A stretch of DNA of 64,000 nucleotides from Hemibagrus wyckioides (lineage: Eukaryota > Chordata > Actinopteri > Siluriformes > Bagridae). The notes beneath the pieces are model-generated. The model was not told the origin of the DNA. It saw nothing but the letters and a program-made list of their open reading frames with translations, and did not search any database. How positions within the stretch are numbered: the first letter of the stretch is position 1; each line of letters begins with the position of its first letter. Below are positions 29,040 through 63,471 of this stretch, in pieces. The translations under genes were made by a program, and so were the position numbers. The DNA lies in NCBI RefSeq assembly GCF_019097595.1, contig NC_080731.1, positions 5,336,571-5,400,570 on the forward strand. Direction: 5' to 3'.

Positions 29040-29500
29040 AATTCCCCACGCCTGACTACGATGCTCGTCCTCGTCCTCGTCCTCGTCCGCGCGCCTTCAC
29101 ACACTGACTCGGGTTTATTCCTGAGCGTTTGTTTTGATACCAACCGCAGCGAACGTGTTGTGAAGAGGGGGGAAAAAAAAAAAATAATAAAAACGCAATT
29201 GACGCCATGCCCTGCCACTGCCTTGGCAACCAATCAGAACGACAAGGGCCACCTTTCAGCCAATCACCTGCTTGGACGGTGTCGCTCCCTCTACGAGCCA
29301 ATCAGCGCCGCGCTTCAGACTCCGGGACAAACCAAACCCGCACGCACGTCCGTGTTATTAGCGTTGCCAGCAAGCGCGCTCCCGGACGCGGGCACGTGTC
29401 GTCGTCATCGTCGCCGCGGGAGCGCGCAGCGGGCTCGCGTCACCGAGACACGTGGAAGAGGTAAACAATTTGCCCCGCGCGCGCATAACAGGCAAGAGGG
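29040..29500 (-). promoter_or_regulatory. CpG-rich segment with three CCAAT boxes, candidate YPEL1 promoter
   Basis: This is one of the most CG-rich stretches of the window, with many CG dinucleotides and 'cgcgcgcgc'. Three CCAATCA boxes (29230, 29260 and 29298, plus orientation) are 30 and 38 bp apart, a spacing typical of NF-Y-driven TATA-less promoters. It lies between the YPEL1 coding start and the MAPK1 3' end, where a YPEL1 first exon is expected. No first exon was pinpointed, and the segment could serve the other strand. Confidence 0.45.
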
Positions 29501-29555
29501 TTTGTTTACATATGGTGGAGAAAGACACACAGCAGAGGAGTCCTGATGAGCTACG

Positions 29556-29714
29556 TGAACTCGGGGGCCGTGTTTCTATATAATTATAATAATTTGTATT
29601 TAAAAATAAATAAACAAATAAAGTGGTGGTGTGGGCGGAGTCAAGTTAGAGCAACTTGTGAAAATAACCATGCAACCTAAAATAAATAAAAACATTTAAA
29701 TATTATTTTTCTGA

Positions 29715-29745
<31 letters not shown>

Positions 29746-29801
29746 GCTTGTTATTTATAATATATAAACCTATATAATATATATACTTATTATATATAAT
29801 A

Positions 29802-29852
<51 letters not shown>

Positions 29853-30110
29853 CAGTGTAGGTAGCCATGTATCTTAAACCTTAGCAAATTATATAAAATA
29901 ATTACTTTTATTTCTTTTTTAATGATTAAGATTATTATTATGATGATGATTTACATGAACTCGGGCCCGTATTTCTATATAATTATAATAATTTGTATTA
30001 AAAATTAATAAAGTGGTGGTGTGGGCGGAGTCAGGAATAGAGCAACATGTGAAAATGACCGAGCAACCTAAAATGTATTATTATTATTATAATGTATAAT
30101 AATAATAATA

Positions 30111-30166
<56 letters not shown>

Positions 30167-30340
30167 CAGTGTAGGCAGCCATGTATCTTAAACCTTAGCA
30201 AATAATATAAAATAATCTCTTTTTTAATGATGATGATCATTATTATTATTGTTGTTGTTGTTATTAGTGTAGGCAGCCATGTATCCTAAACCTTAGCAAA
30301 TAATTTTTTAAATAATTAAATAATTACTTTTATTTCCTTT
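29556..30340. repeat. Tandem duplication (400-bp period) with (ATT)n arrays
   Basis: A block starting 'tgaactcggg' and including 'gtggtggtgtgggcggagtc' begins at 29556 and again at 29956, exactly 400 bp apart. A second phrase, 'agtgtaggcagccatgta', occurs at about 29854, 30168 and 30266. The copies are separated by (AAT)n/(ATT)n microsatellites, which probably mediated the duplication. Confidence 0.88.
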
Positions 30341-30930
30341 TAATCCTAAGGCCTTAAATGATGATGATACCACTACTACTGCAACTGCAACTAATATTAT
30401 AAAATCACAATACATAATTTCAAAATTATTCAGAGAATAAAATCTATAACAGGTTTTCTATTTAACATGAATTAAATAAGTGCAAGTAATAAAAAGACTA
30501 TTTATTGGTGTTGGGTTTATTCAATTAAACCGCGATCCCCTTCGAGCAAATTATCCGCGTCCCTTTGTCGCCCTCTGCCGACATAATGCAGTAATGCAGG
30601 ACAACAAAAACTCATATGGCCTTAATAAAGCTAGAGCATGTTTGAGATGCCCCGTTATGATTGCAGGAACATATTTACATTAGCTGTAATGCTTCACCTG
30701 CAGAAGGCAAATGAGAAACCACCCATTGTTCCCAGGGATAATGAACAGGAGTTTTAATTCATGTGCTATTCAAACAGAGCTGATCCAGATCATCATAAGT
30801 ATCAGCTGGTTAGGGCTGGAGCTGTACTTTTTTCCTGTATGGCCATGAGGTCTACTCTAGAAACATTTAGTATAGCCTGAAGTGGATTTTTCCTTCAAGT
30901 TTACACTTAAAGTGATCTTTATCTCTCTCC
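30341..30930. other. Intergenic DNA between YPEL1 and MAPK1
   Basis: No gene, repeat array or regulatory pattern could be supported. Confidence 0.4.
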
Positions 30931-30934
30931 CTCT

Positions 30935-31479
<545 letters not shown>

Positions 31480-32160
31480 TATATCTAGCAATAAATAGAC
31501 ACACATTTCATCATGATGTGTATTTATCACTAGGTGAAGAATTTTCCTTATTCCTCTGATTTGTATCTCAGGCTGAGTGAGTTTTAATGGTGGTCTTCCA
31601 GCACCTTACTAATCAAGCTCAATCATAAGCACATACGTTATTCCTTTTATAATAGTAGTTACGCTTCATAATCAGTAAAAACTGTGTGTGTATAATTTAC
31701 TCCAATGTCTCCTGAATCCAGCAGAATTTCCTCTTTCATGACTCACCTGTGTTACCAGACAGCAGCTTGTTGCTGAACTTGAATCTCATTTCTAATCCTC
31801 CAAGTGTTGTTGCCATCAGTCGCCAAGGACAACAGGCTCCCATGGCAACAAGCAAGCCTTAACAAGCAAATTAGCTTATGGGGACGTTTTATGACGTCAT
31901 CCACCCTCACTCCGGAGCGGGAAGACGACCAGATCAGACACGCTGCCTACGAATACAGCTTCGGGAAGAAGACCTCGGTCACGTGACCCGTGGAATAACG
32001 AATCCACAACAAGGAGAAGTAGGATACAGTGTTTATTCTGGTGTGTTCAAGGTTACATGACTTGGCAGATGCTAAATTACCCAATAATAGTAGTAATTTA
32101 AAAAGAAAAAAGGAAAAAAAAAAAAAAAAGTTTGTCTGTGAGCAAAGACAAACCTGTAAT
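31480..32160. other. Intergenic DNA
   Basis: AT-rich with an A-run at 32114-32129. No supported gene. Confidence 0.4.
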
Positions 32161-32199
32161 CTGACTTGTTTTCTTCAAGGTGCAACATTTTAATAGATT

Positions 32200-32616
32200 T
32201 TTTAATATTCAATTATAACGTTTCCCCGAGCAATTACATTAACAGCCCCCCCTCCACCCAGAGAAGGCGAGAGCTGAAGGAGAGGCGGAGAAACATTAAA
32301 CCTGTAAGTGAAATCCACAACAACAACAACAAAAAAAAAAAAAAGTCTTCCATTGTTTAGAACATTACTTACAGAAGAGTTTTTTAATACATGGATACTA
32401 TTCTGTAACAAGATTAATAACCACTAGAAACATGACATTCAGTTTACAATTTAAAAAAGAAAGAAAGAAAGAAAAAAATTTGCACAAAAACCGTCCAAAA
32501 AAAAAAATCTCAAGAAACCCGCCCTCAAAAAAAAGAAAAAAAAAAAAGAGAGCGATGAGAAGGGAATAAAAGCCTTGTTTAATTAATTAATTAATTAATT
32601 ACCAAACTCAATCACA

Positions 32617-32651
<35 letters not shown>

Positions 32652-33644
32652 ATCACAAAAGCTCTGGATTTAAAATTGACATAAATCAGAGAGTTAAGAT
32701 AGATTATTTGTTGATTTTTATTATTATTTTTTTTTTTTTTTTTTTTTTTTAAATATATACGTATTTAAGAATAGGTATACTGCCAAAAAAAAACCCCAAA
32801 AAAAAAAAAAACCAAAACAAAAAACAAAACAAAAAATAAAATTTAATTAAATAAAAAAAAATAAAATAATAATAATAATCACAACTGATCCCCGGCGAAA
32901 CGAAGCTGCACGATAATAAACCATTATTCATAATAAGTAAAGGCACACAGAACAGACAGGCTGCACATGGACTTGGCTGAAGCTATCTTACAGGGTTTTG
33001 CAGTGCTTTTCAGGAACACGAAAGAAAGAAAGAAAGCAAGCAAGAAAGAAATTTAGAAAGAAAGAAAGAAAAACCCCCAAACAAAACCGGCCCGTTTTCT
33101 CTGCTCTAAGTACTGAACCTCGTCTTCTTCAAGCACCTGACCCAGGGTCAAGCCACCAGAGTACAGAAGTCTGTTTCTCGTTCTCTATTCCCATTGTTGT
33201 CTGTTTCTAGGTTTATTTTAAGTGCTTGTTTGCTCTTTAAGGTAACACACTGCCTAGCTCTGCGCCCGAAGCAGACTTTATTAAAGCGAGAAAGCTCGGC
33301 TCTGATTCGGCGCCGAGTAAAAAAACGTGAGGTTTCCTGTGTAGTGAACATGGCGTCTTTCTCCGTCTGAGCTTCTTAAAAAAAAGAAAAATCTACTCTC
33401 CGAAATATTCCTTAAAAGGTTGTAGGAAAAGGGGGACCCAACCAAACTAACACTAACGACAACAAAATAAGAAAAGAGAGGGAATATAAGAACCGAAAAA
33501 GACCTGAGAGTCCCGATGTGGAATCCCCAGCAGTGTGGCACCTCCATGTTCTTTGTATAGAAAGCTTTATTTCTTTTCTTCTTGTTTTTTTTTGTTTTGT
33601 TTTTTAACAGTCATGCAAGGACACAGTCTTATTGAGAGAAGGCA

Positions 33645-33677
<33 letters not shown>

Positions 33678-34734
33678 CTGGAAAAGGAAAGCAAAAAGAG
33701 CCATGAAGATATATCTATATATATGTATATAAAGGAGAGAGGAAAAAACCGGACGAGGCACTGGACTTTATTTTTTAGCTCATGTTTCTTTCTTTCTTTC
33801 TTTTTTTTTTTTTTTACTGTGGCTAGCCACAAATCCACCCCCCCCCCATTGGGATTTATTTGACATCTCTCCCTGTCTATCCCTGATGCGTGCTTCGACA
33901 TGATTCCGAGCTCATCTTTCACACCTGTGGATCTACATCTATTAACTAAATGGACAAAAAAAATATATATATTCTTTTTCCCCACCAAGGTGACCGAATA
34001 ATCTGTTTTTCTTTGGTGCTTGAGCTCGTTTTTATTTATTTCTCTAACCAATCTGGAACATTTACCGAACGTTGTTCTAAATCTATATTACAATATTTCA
34101 TTAATAAAAATATTATTGTATTATTTAAGGGGGCACGTGGCATGTTAGGTAAAGAAAGCCTTAAACGTACAGCACCGTGGCAAACTCGGCTGTGGGTTCG
34201 GTTTTCTTCGTTTTCTTCTTTATCCAAAATTTGGCCTCGACTTGAAAATGGCTTTACGGATGCTTTACAGGAAAGCGGGAGTGAGACTGACTAGAAGCTC
34301 TTTAAAATAAAAGACAATAATAATAATAATAATAATAATAATAATTAAGCACAGCAGTTACACGATCACAGGCTTGTTTTTTTTTTTTACTGAAGCATAA
34401 AAAGTTAGAGGTTCGTCCGAAGAAGCGAACCCTCTGCGATATTCTGGTCAGCCTGCACTCCGTATTTCACCTCACACACACACACACACACTCGTACTGT
34501 CCACACACCCTTTGTTTGAACTCAAATCTCAGAGGAGACAGAGGAGGAGGAGGAGGAGGAGGAGGATGATGATGAAGGCAGAAGAAAGGAAAAGAGAAGA
34601 GAGAAATCCAGAGCGAATCTGATGTAGAGGGGAAACAATGGAAGGGGAATAAAGTCATAGTGATGAATGAATAACTGAAGAATAGTATGAGAAAGAGTGA
34701 AATGTAGAGCTGTAGTATGTGTAACTGGGTTGCG
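32200..34734 (-). other. Probable MAPK1 3' UTR
   Basis: Downstream of the MAPK1 stop codon, the sequence has no exons or transposon copies and is rich in A/T homopolymers (32630-32651, 32729-32750), GAAA runs and a (GGA)n at 34544-34565. Several AATAAA signals occur on the minus strand, for example at 33767-33772 and 33566-33571. Vertebrate MAPK1 has a long 3' UTR. The exact end is not determined. Confidence 0.45.
34478..34493. repeat. (CA)n microsatellite in MAPK1 3' UTR
   Basis: A short CA run about 250 bp after the stop codon. Confidence 0.8.
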
Positions 34735-57155
<22,421 letters not shown>

Positions 57156-57500
57156 CGCTGGGGGAAAAATATTAATAATAATAAATAAATACAAGCTTCC
57201 CTCACTCAAACCACACGGCACACACCGAGACCCTCTGGTGTTAACAGAGCAGAGTCCCAAAAAAATCTATCCCAGAATGTATTCCGAGTTTGAACGAGCT
57301 GCTCCTTCCGGCGAGTTAAAAAAGAAAAATGGCTGTAAAGAAGGAAAAAGTGTGTATGTGTGCGCGCGCGTGCGTATGTGTGTGTGCGCGAGCTGACATG
57401 CAGTGAAAGCGACGGAGACTGCAGACGGAGCTTGTGAGCGGAGCGCGAGCTAAACCGCTGCGGCAGGAAATAACGGGGGGGACGTCACGTGATCCCCCGA
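57156..57500 (-). promoter_or_regulatory. MAPK1 5' UTR and proximal promoter
   Basis: Upstream of the MAPK1 start codon the sequence is CG-rich. It has an ETS-type CCGGAAG site (about 57308-57314, minus strand) and GACGTCACGTGATC at 57481-57494, in which a CRE half (GACGTCA) overlaps an E-box (CACGTG). No TATA box is placed well for the minus strand. The transcription start is not determined. Confidence 0.6.
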
Positions 57501-57592
57501 GCAGTGTGTATATATTCATCAGGGCTGTTTTGGAGTGTGAAGAACTTCAACTCGTACCAGATCCCAGAGTTTACAAACACGCTTTACTGTTA

Positions 57593-57615
57593 TTTATTTA
57601 TTTATTTATTTATTT
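57593..57615. repeat. (TTTA)n microsatellite
   Basis: About six TTTA units. Confidence 0.85.
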
Positions 57616-57619
57616 GCCA

Positions 57620-58140
57620 TTATAGGCGGTGATCTATCCATTGAATTAAGTTTCTTATCCGTCAGCCAATCACGTGGCAGGAAATCAGTGTGACGGTGCA
57701 TAAAGTCATGCAAATACAAGTCATGAGCTTCAGTTGAACATCTTCACATCGGATGGGCAAATAAGCACGTGGTGGCAGGTTGAAGGGCTGATCACACACT
57801 AGAGTTTACACAGAGTGCTGCGGAAAACAGAAAACATCTGGGATCATTTTAGCAGGCCGTCGATGCAGAAAGGCGTCCGAGAAGCACGGACAGGAGTGTC
57901 ATGTTTTCCTGCACCACCAGCCGACCTTGAGTACACTTAAGAGCTGGTATTATTTATAGTTAATATAGTGATATAGTATTTTTAGTCAGATATATCGAGG
58001 GTGGAAACATTCTGAAGCAGAAGGACACAACGTTCCCTAAATGCTGAGCAGAAATGAACGTGAAACACTTAATATAGGATAAATGTGTGGTGTGACGTGA
58101 TACGATGCATTATACTGTACAATAGACGCCTTAACTGATC
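57620..58140. other. Intergenic DNA upstream of MAPK1
   Basis: No gene or clear repeat visible. Confidence 0.4.
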
Positions 58141-58141
58141 A

Positions 58142-58550
<409 letters not shown>

Positions 58551-59390
58551 TATACATTCTTAAAAATGTCCTGCTCCAATGAATATCTTTCACTAAGTGT
58601 TTATTTTAAGGGTTTTTCTTAACGTGTAGTTTTTAACTGAAACCTACTAATCTTAATCATATCTTTAACACAGGACCAGAAGTCTGTATTTATACATTCC
58701 TAGCTGTTAATATTTGCTCAGGTTATATCTTCTGACACTAGAAAAACACAATTTACCAGCAAAAGTACTTCCTTTTGTGTTTTTTTTACATTTAAATTAC
58801 TAGGTGCTAGGCTTAAATATTATCAGTATATTCAATAATTTATTTCCAGTAAGTACTCCAGTGGGTTTGGAGCCTATGCCAGTGGCTTTAAGTGTAAAAT
58901 AAACATGGTGTGTGTTTCAGGGCTCCACCCTGGACAAGACACCAGTTCTTTTCTTTATGGTATGGTAATTTATTCTAGCCAATTCTTTTTAGGACATAAC
59001 CCACATAAAAAAAAACCTCCAAATAGACAGTAGCCTGAGGTCAGGATCGAACCGAGAGATGATGTCGATTTAATATCAGGTTCTCCGCGAGCTCTTTACA
59101 GAACCACGTCAATTTCGCCAGAGTGCACTGAAGTCACGTCCGATCGAAGCTGGTTTCGGATCTTGTCGTCGATCATCTCAACAAACGTCTACACGCTTCT
59201 TAACGCAGCATTTCCATTTCACAGCCTAGAATTCAGACCTATGTTCCACATAATTACCTGTAGAGTTGGCTGTAAACACTCTGTCATTAAACAGCCTTGA
59301 AAAATGACGGCCTCCTACAAGCAGCTGTTACATAAGAAATGACGGTAAATTGCGACAAATGAGACATGCAATCCAAATATTTGGTTATTG
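58551..59390. other. Intergenic DNA
   Basis: A region near 58915-59060 ('ggctccaccctggacaagac', 'aggatcgaacc') may be a diverged SINE or LINE fragment. Otherwise nothing was recognised. Confidence 0.35.
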
Positions 59391-62300
59391 TTTATTTGAT
59401 ATCCTGACTGGTTAGATTTCAACTCTCCTGTTAGCGAATGCAAATGAAATGCAGTTCTTTCCAGGAAAAAGGTTTCCACACACTTTTCCATACAGAATGT
59501 CCAAATGACCAACGTACTCAATTAGGTATTACAATCTAATGACATACAAAAAAAACAAAAACAAAAACAAAACCCCAGCATGGAATCAAGGTTATTCATC
59601 AATATAAAGTAGAAAAGTGTATAAATTGTTGAAAGAGGCAGAATAGAAATGTAGAAAAGTTCAAGTGAAACAAAGAAAGTCGCAGTTCAGTATGTAAAAA
59701 GGTAAAGAAACGGTTTGGCAGTGTTTGTATTACAACAAAATAAGGCACAAAAGTGTGAGATATGTGTTAGGTGTTCTGAAGTCACGTGTTCTAATAGTAC
59801 AAACATCAACATCTTACAAACTATTCATTTCCTCTGCGACGTGGCATTCGGTCGATAAACATTTTCAAACATCAAACTCGGTTTCAGCATCAGAAAGTAA
59901 GTCATCATGGGTTGATCAACGGAAATACCCATGATGGCCGATATATTATACGTTAATTCTGCTGAAAAACAATGTGTGTGAGAGAATACAAAATGGACAC
60001 ACCAGCAAAAAAACGTGTTCTTTTATACACGACAAACACTATACATCGGTAAAGCAGGATGTTGGCTTTTATCCAAATCTGTCTGATTACATCGCCAGTG
60101 ATGTCATGAAGTGTTACTCCTCTGATGGGAAATGGGAGATCAGACAGATCAAGTTCCTACATTATGTTGGTGGCACACAATGACTGTAAAGACTCATGGC
60201 TGAGAGATAACCAGATAGGCAAATTAAAGCAGGACACAGTCAAATACGTACACACCCGCTCGATCTAAAAGTGTTCACCGTCGTGACAGGAAAGCGCCAG
60301 AGTTTATCCGAACGTCCAGTCAGGCGTTTAAGAGGTTTCTGATAAATGTTAGGAAAACATAGGCTGTGGTAACAGGAACATTCAATAATGTTATAAAGGA
60401 AACACACTCAAACAACCAACTAGACAATGCCACAGCCAACCAACCACAGCCAGGAGATGAGGGAGCACAACTGACCATGATCTCAGGGTGAGAGGAATGG
60501 AATACTCTCTCAGCAATTAGTGACACTAACTGATCACTAGCTTCCAATGAGCTCATGTATGAGGAAGAGGGCAGACTGCACTTTCCTCCGAGTGTGTTAC
60601 ACTGCGCTGTGATGGACCATCAGCAGCAGTTTGAAAAGACCAGCTTCCTGAGTGGTCACTGTTGGGTGGGAATTGGCATTTGAATAAGAAAGGAAACAAG
60701 GTAGCAAGGAAGGAAGGAAGGAAGGAAGGAAAGACTGAAGCAAGGAAAGAAGGAAAAGTTAAAAAATCGGCTGAAAATTGTTAGGGCTCAAATCGAATTA
60801 TAAATATCCCGACAAATAAAATATATTCTGACAAGCCGCATGAATCTAGAAAGGAATCAGCAACAGAACAACTTCTGTATACCATTCAGTGTATTTTTTT
60901 TTATAAATCTTGACGATTCACCATTCGTGGTGCTGTTGCTCTCGTTTCTACAAAATTACAAAATATTCCAAGAGATTTGTTATCAGGAAATAATCTGGTG
61001 TGAACTCCAAAAAAAATTCATGTTTTTCTATTTTTGAAAGACAAGAGAGGAGGTTAGCCCTGCTAGTCCATTTATACCGGTAACCGCGGCAACCATTATC
61101 TTATCTTATCTTAAGACAGATACAAAATCCTTTATGTCAGTTTTTCACATACAAAAATGCACAGCTGTTGTATTGTTAGATTTCAAAAAGAGTCCATTTT
61201 AAAAAACATATATATATCACATATACAAACACGTCACTCCAAGACGTCTGATCTTCGTTGCGAATTGCGATGCTAAGCAGAAGAACGAACCTAAAGAAAC
61301 ATTTTCTGAAGATAATAGAAGTCAGTCATACACAAGACCGTTAAGACAGATTAAGAACGCGAACGTAAAAAGTGACAGAATCGCCGCATCTCCATTTTTC
61401 TAGACGTCAAATCACTAAATCAACACTTTCTCTGTCTCACGCTCTATATAGTTAGCTCTATTCTTAGCCTGCTCGCATTAAAGCCACGGTCCAGTCATAT
61501 CAGCTCCATGTCACAAGGCTTTCAAATATTCATGACATTTGAACAGGCGGTAACGTGAGACGCCCCAGTGCATGCGGGACCTGCGGCCTGACGGCAAGCC
61601 GGCCTGGCTGCAAGTTAATATTCCTCAAACGCGAACACAAACACTAAACTAGGTCTTTGGAGAAACCTACATGCTTAGAAGGACATTTTTTCCCAGGCTT
61701 GGACTCAAAAGTCTGCCTAAGTCTGGAATACGGAGTAATTAAAGTCTGGAGAACGGACCAGCGCTACGTGACTCACTATTAACACTGAGGAAAAAGGATT
61801 AAAGGTGGAGTCTGTAAAGTTTAGAAGTGCTTCTCTAAACTTGTAATAAATCATACAGCTTCGAAAATACTTTCAGCAAACCAGGATTTGCAATACTGCT
61901 ATGGAACAGACAGAATTTCCGTCGAAATCTGAGGAACTTTTACAATTTTTCTGGCCCAGAAATGAGCTCTTTTTGATGTTCCTTTAAAAGGAAAGTCTTA
62001 CAACAGAGTTTTAACAGAGAAATTGGGTTTTGTGAATTTTATCAATGCACCTGTAGTTCAGCTCACAGGTAGATGAAAGCTCTTAAAAAATTACAAACTG
62101 CTCCTTTATGTTAAATACATTAAATCATATACATATACACTGAACACAAACAAGTACACAAAGAACTCCTGGCTAAGTTAGTCTCTCAATGTTTTTTTTT
62201 TTGGCACTGAAAATCTGATAACAGTTCACGTCACGAACAAATAGATATTAAAAACATTTAACACACAGACTGACGTTCTTAAGAAGACAAAAAAAACTGT

Positions 62301-62828
62301 GCATATTATCTTCCAAGCATAACACTTAGCATGACCGATACAGACTGGCGTGTCCTATTACGTTATACTGCTTTGTAACAGCTATAAATAAACGTCAAAA
62401 GGAAATGAAATAAAAATAAAAACACAGGTTTCTAACCATAACTATTAAACAAATGAACAATGATCCCTATAAGAGCAGTATCACAGCCTTTTTTTGGAAG
62501 AATAAAGCACCTGGGAAATCATAAACAGTCAAGAAGTCAGAGCAAAGATAACTGACAGGAAATAAAAAAACGGAATCTTAGAGATTTATGCATGTAAAAG
62601 TGGCATAATAGAAAACAAGGCTGTAAAAAAAAAGTCAAATAAAAGGCATCAGTTTTAAAAAGAAAAGAAAACAACACTGTTTCTCTGATATTAAGAACTC
62701 TGATGACCTTAATCATGAACGCATGACGCTGAGCAACGTGAAGCATCAATGTCAGATACAGTGCGATGGCACAGAGATCATCAGCCCTCTAGTGGTCTCC
62801 TCGAACACTCTCGTCTCGTCTCGTCCTC
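59391..62828 (-). other. Probable PPM1F 3' UTR and adjacent intergenic DNA
   Basis: Downstream of the PPM1F stop codon lies AT-rich sequence with no exons and a short (GGAA)n at 60710-60730. Minus-strand AATAAA signals occur, including one at 59391-59396. How far the transcript extends is unknown. Confidence 0.35.
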
Positions 62829-63133
62829 TCACACTTTCCCCGCCGTCGGCTCGGACAGTAGAAGGTCTCGAGGTTCACGCAGGAACACCAGCAAGACGGT
62901 GATGTTATCGCTGGAGCCTGCAGCTTTGGCCTGAGCCACCAGGCTCTGAGCGACATCCTGCCCCGAGCCACCAGACTCCTGCAGGGCCTCCAGGACCAGG
63001 GCGGGGACGTCGGCCGGCCGCAGGACATCAAAGAACCCGTCGCACGCCAGCAGCACGTAGTCCTCATCTCCACTCAGCTGAACCGAGGAACAGTCTGCCG
63101 CGTTAGAGACGTACGGCTTCTGATCGAAATCGC
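62829..63133 (-). CDS. ppm1f: PPM1F-like PP2C Ser/Thr phosphatase, last coding exon (partial gene)
   Basis: 305 nt encoding the C-terminal 100 residues and a TGA stop at 62829-62831, after a CTGTCAG acceptor. It contains the PP2C motifs LLACDGFFDV (metal-binding Asp in the DGFFD box) and SSDNITVLLVFL (metal-binding Asp in DNIT), and starts with DFDQKPYVSNAADCSS. Human PPM1F has QKPYVSGEAD, LLACDGFFDV and DNITVMVVFLRDP in the same order, and the location next to MAPK1 agrees. PPM1F (CaMKP/POPX2) dephosphorylates CaM kinases and PAK and needs Mn2+ or Mg2+. The tail after VFLREP is only about 20 residues, shorter than human. Upstream exons lie beyond the window. PPM1E would be the alternative. 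Confidence 0.88.
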
Positions 63134-63439
63134 CTGACAGTCAGAGACGGGAATAAGAAGGAATCAGACATGACACGGCATTACAGTGTTAACAGTATCC
63201 TTTTACACTTATTCACATCTTGAAGTGGTTTATTGCTCTTAGACCACGTCAACACTAACCACTAACATTTATTAAGAAAAACACAAAACAAGTCATTTCC
63301 TGTAAAAATAAAACAGAGAAAACCCTCTGTCATGAAAAATGCAAGTTACAGCTTACAGAAATGAGACACATTTCATGTGGATCATCCTGTATACATCTCT
63401 TCCCTCCCTCTATGTATCTATCTATCCATCCATCCATCC

Positions 63440-63471
<32 letters not shown>

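Larger units (their letters stand above)
22486..29050 (-). other. YPEL1 5' flank or non-coding first intron
   Basis: YPEL genes usually have a non-coding first exon. A CAG acceptor at 22486-22488 suggests one lies upstream, and the CpG-rich segment at 29040-29500 is a candidate site. The interval holds a minisatellite, GATA arrays and AT-rich sequence, listed separately. A GC-rich patch at 26515-26635 with 'gggggcggg' is a second promoter candidate. No coding exon was recognised. Confidence 0.45.

Noticed and set aside
29061..29546. 161-codon plus-strand frame in the CpG-rich segment
   Set aside because: GC-rich sequence gives long open frames by chance; an overlapping frame on the same strand is also open and no family is recognised.
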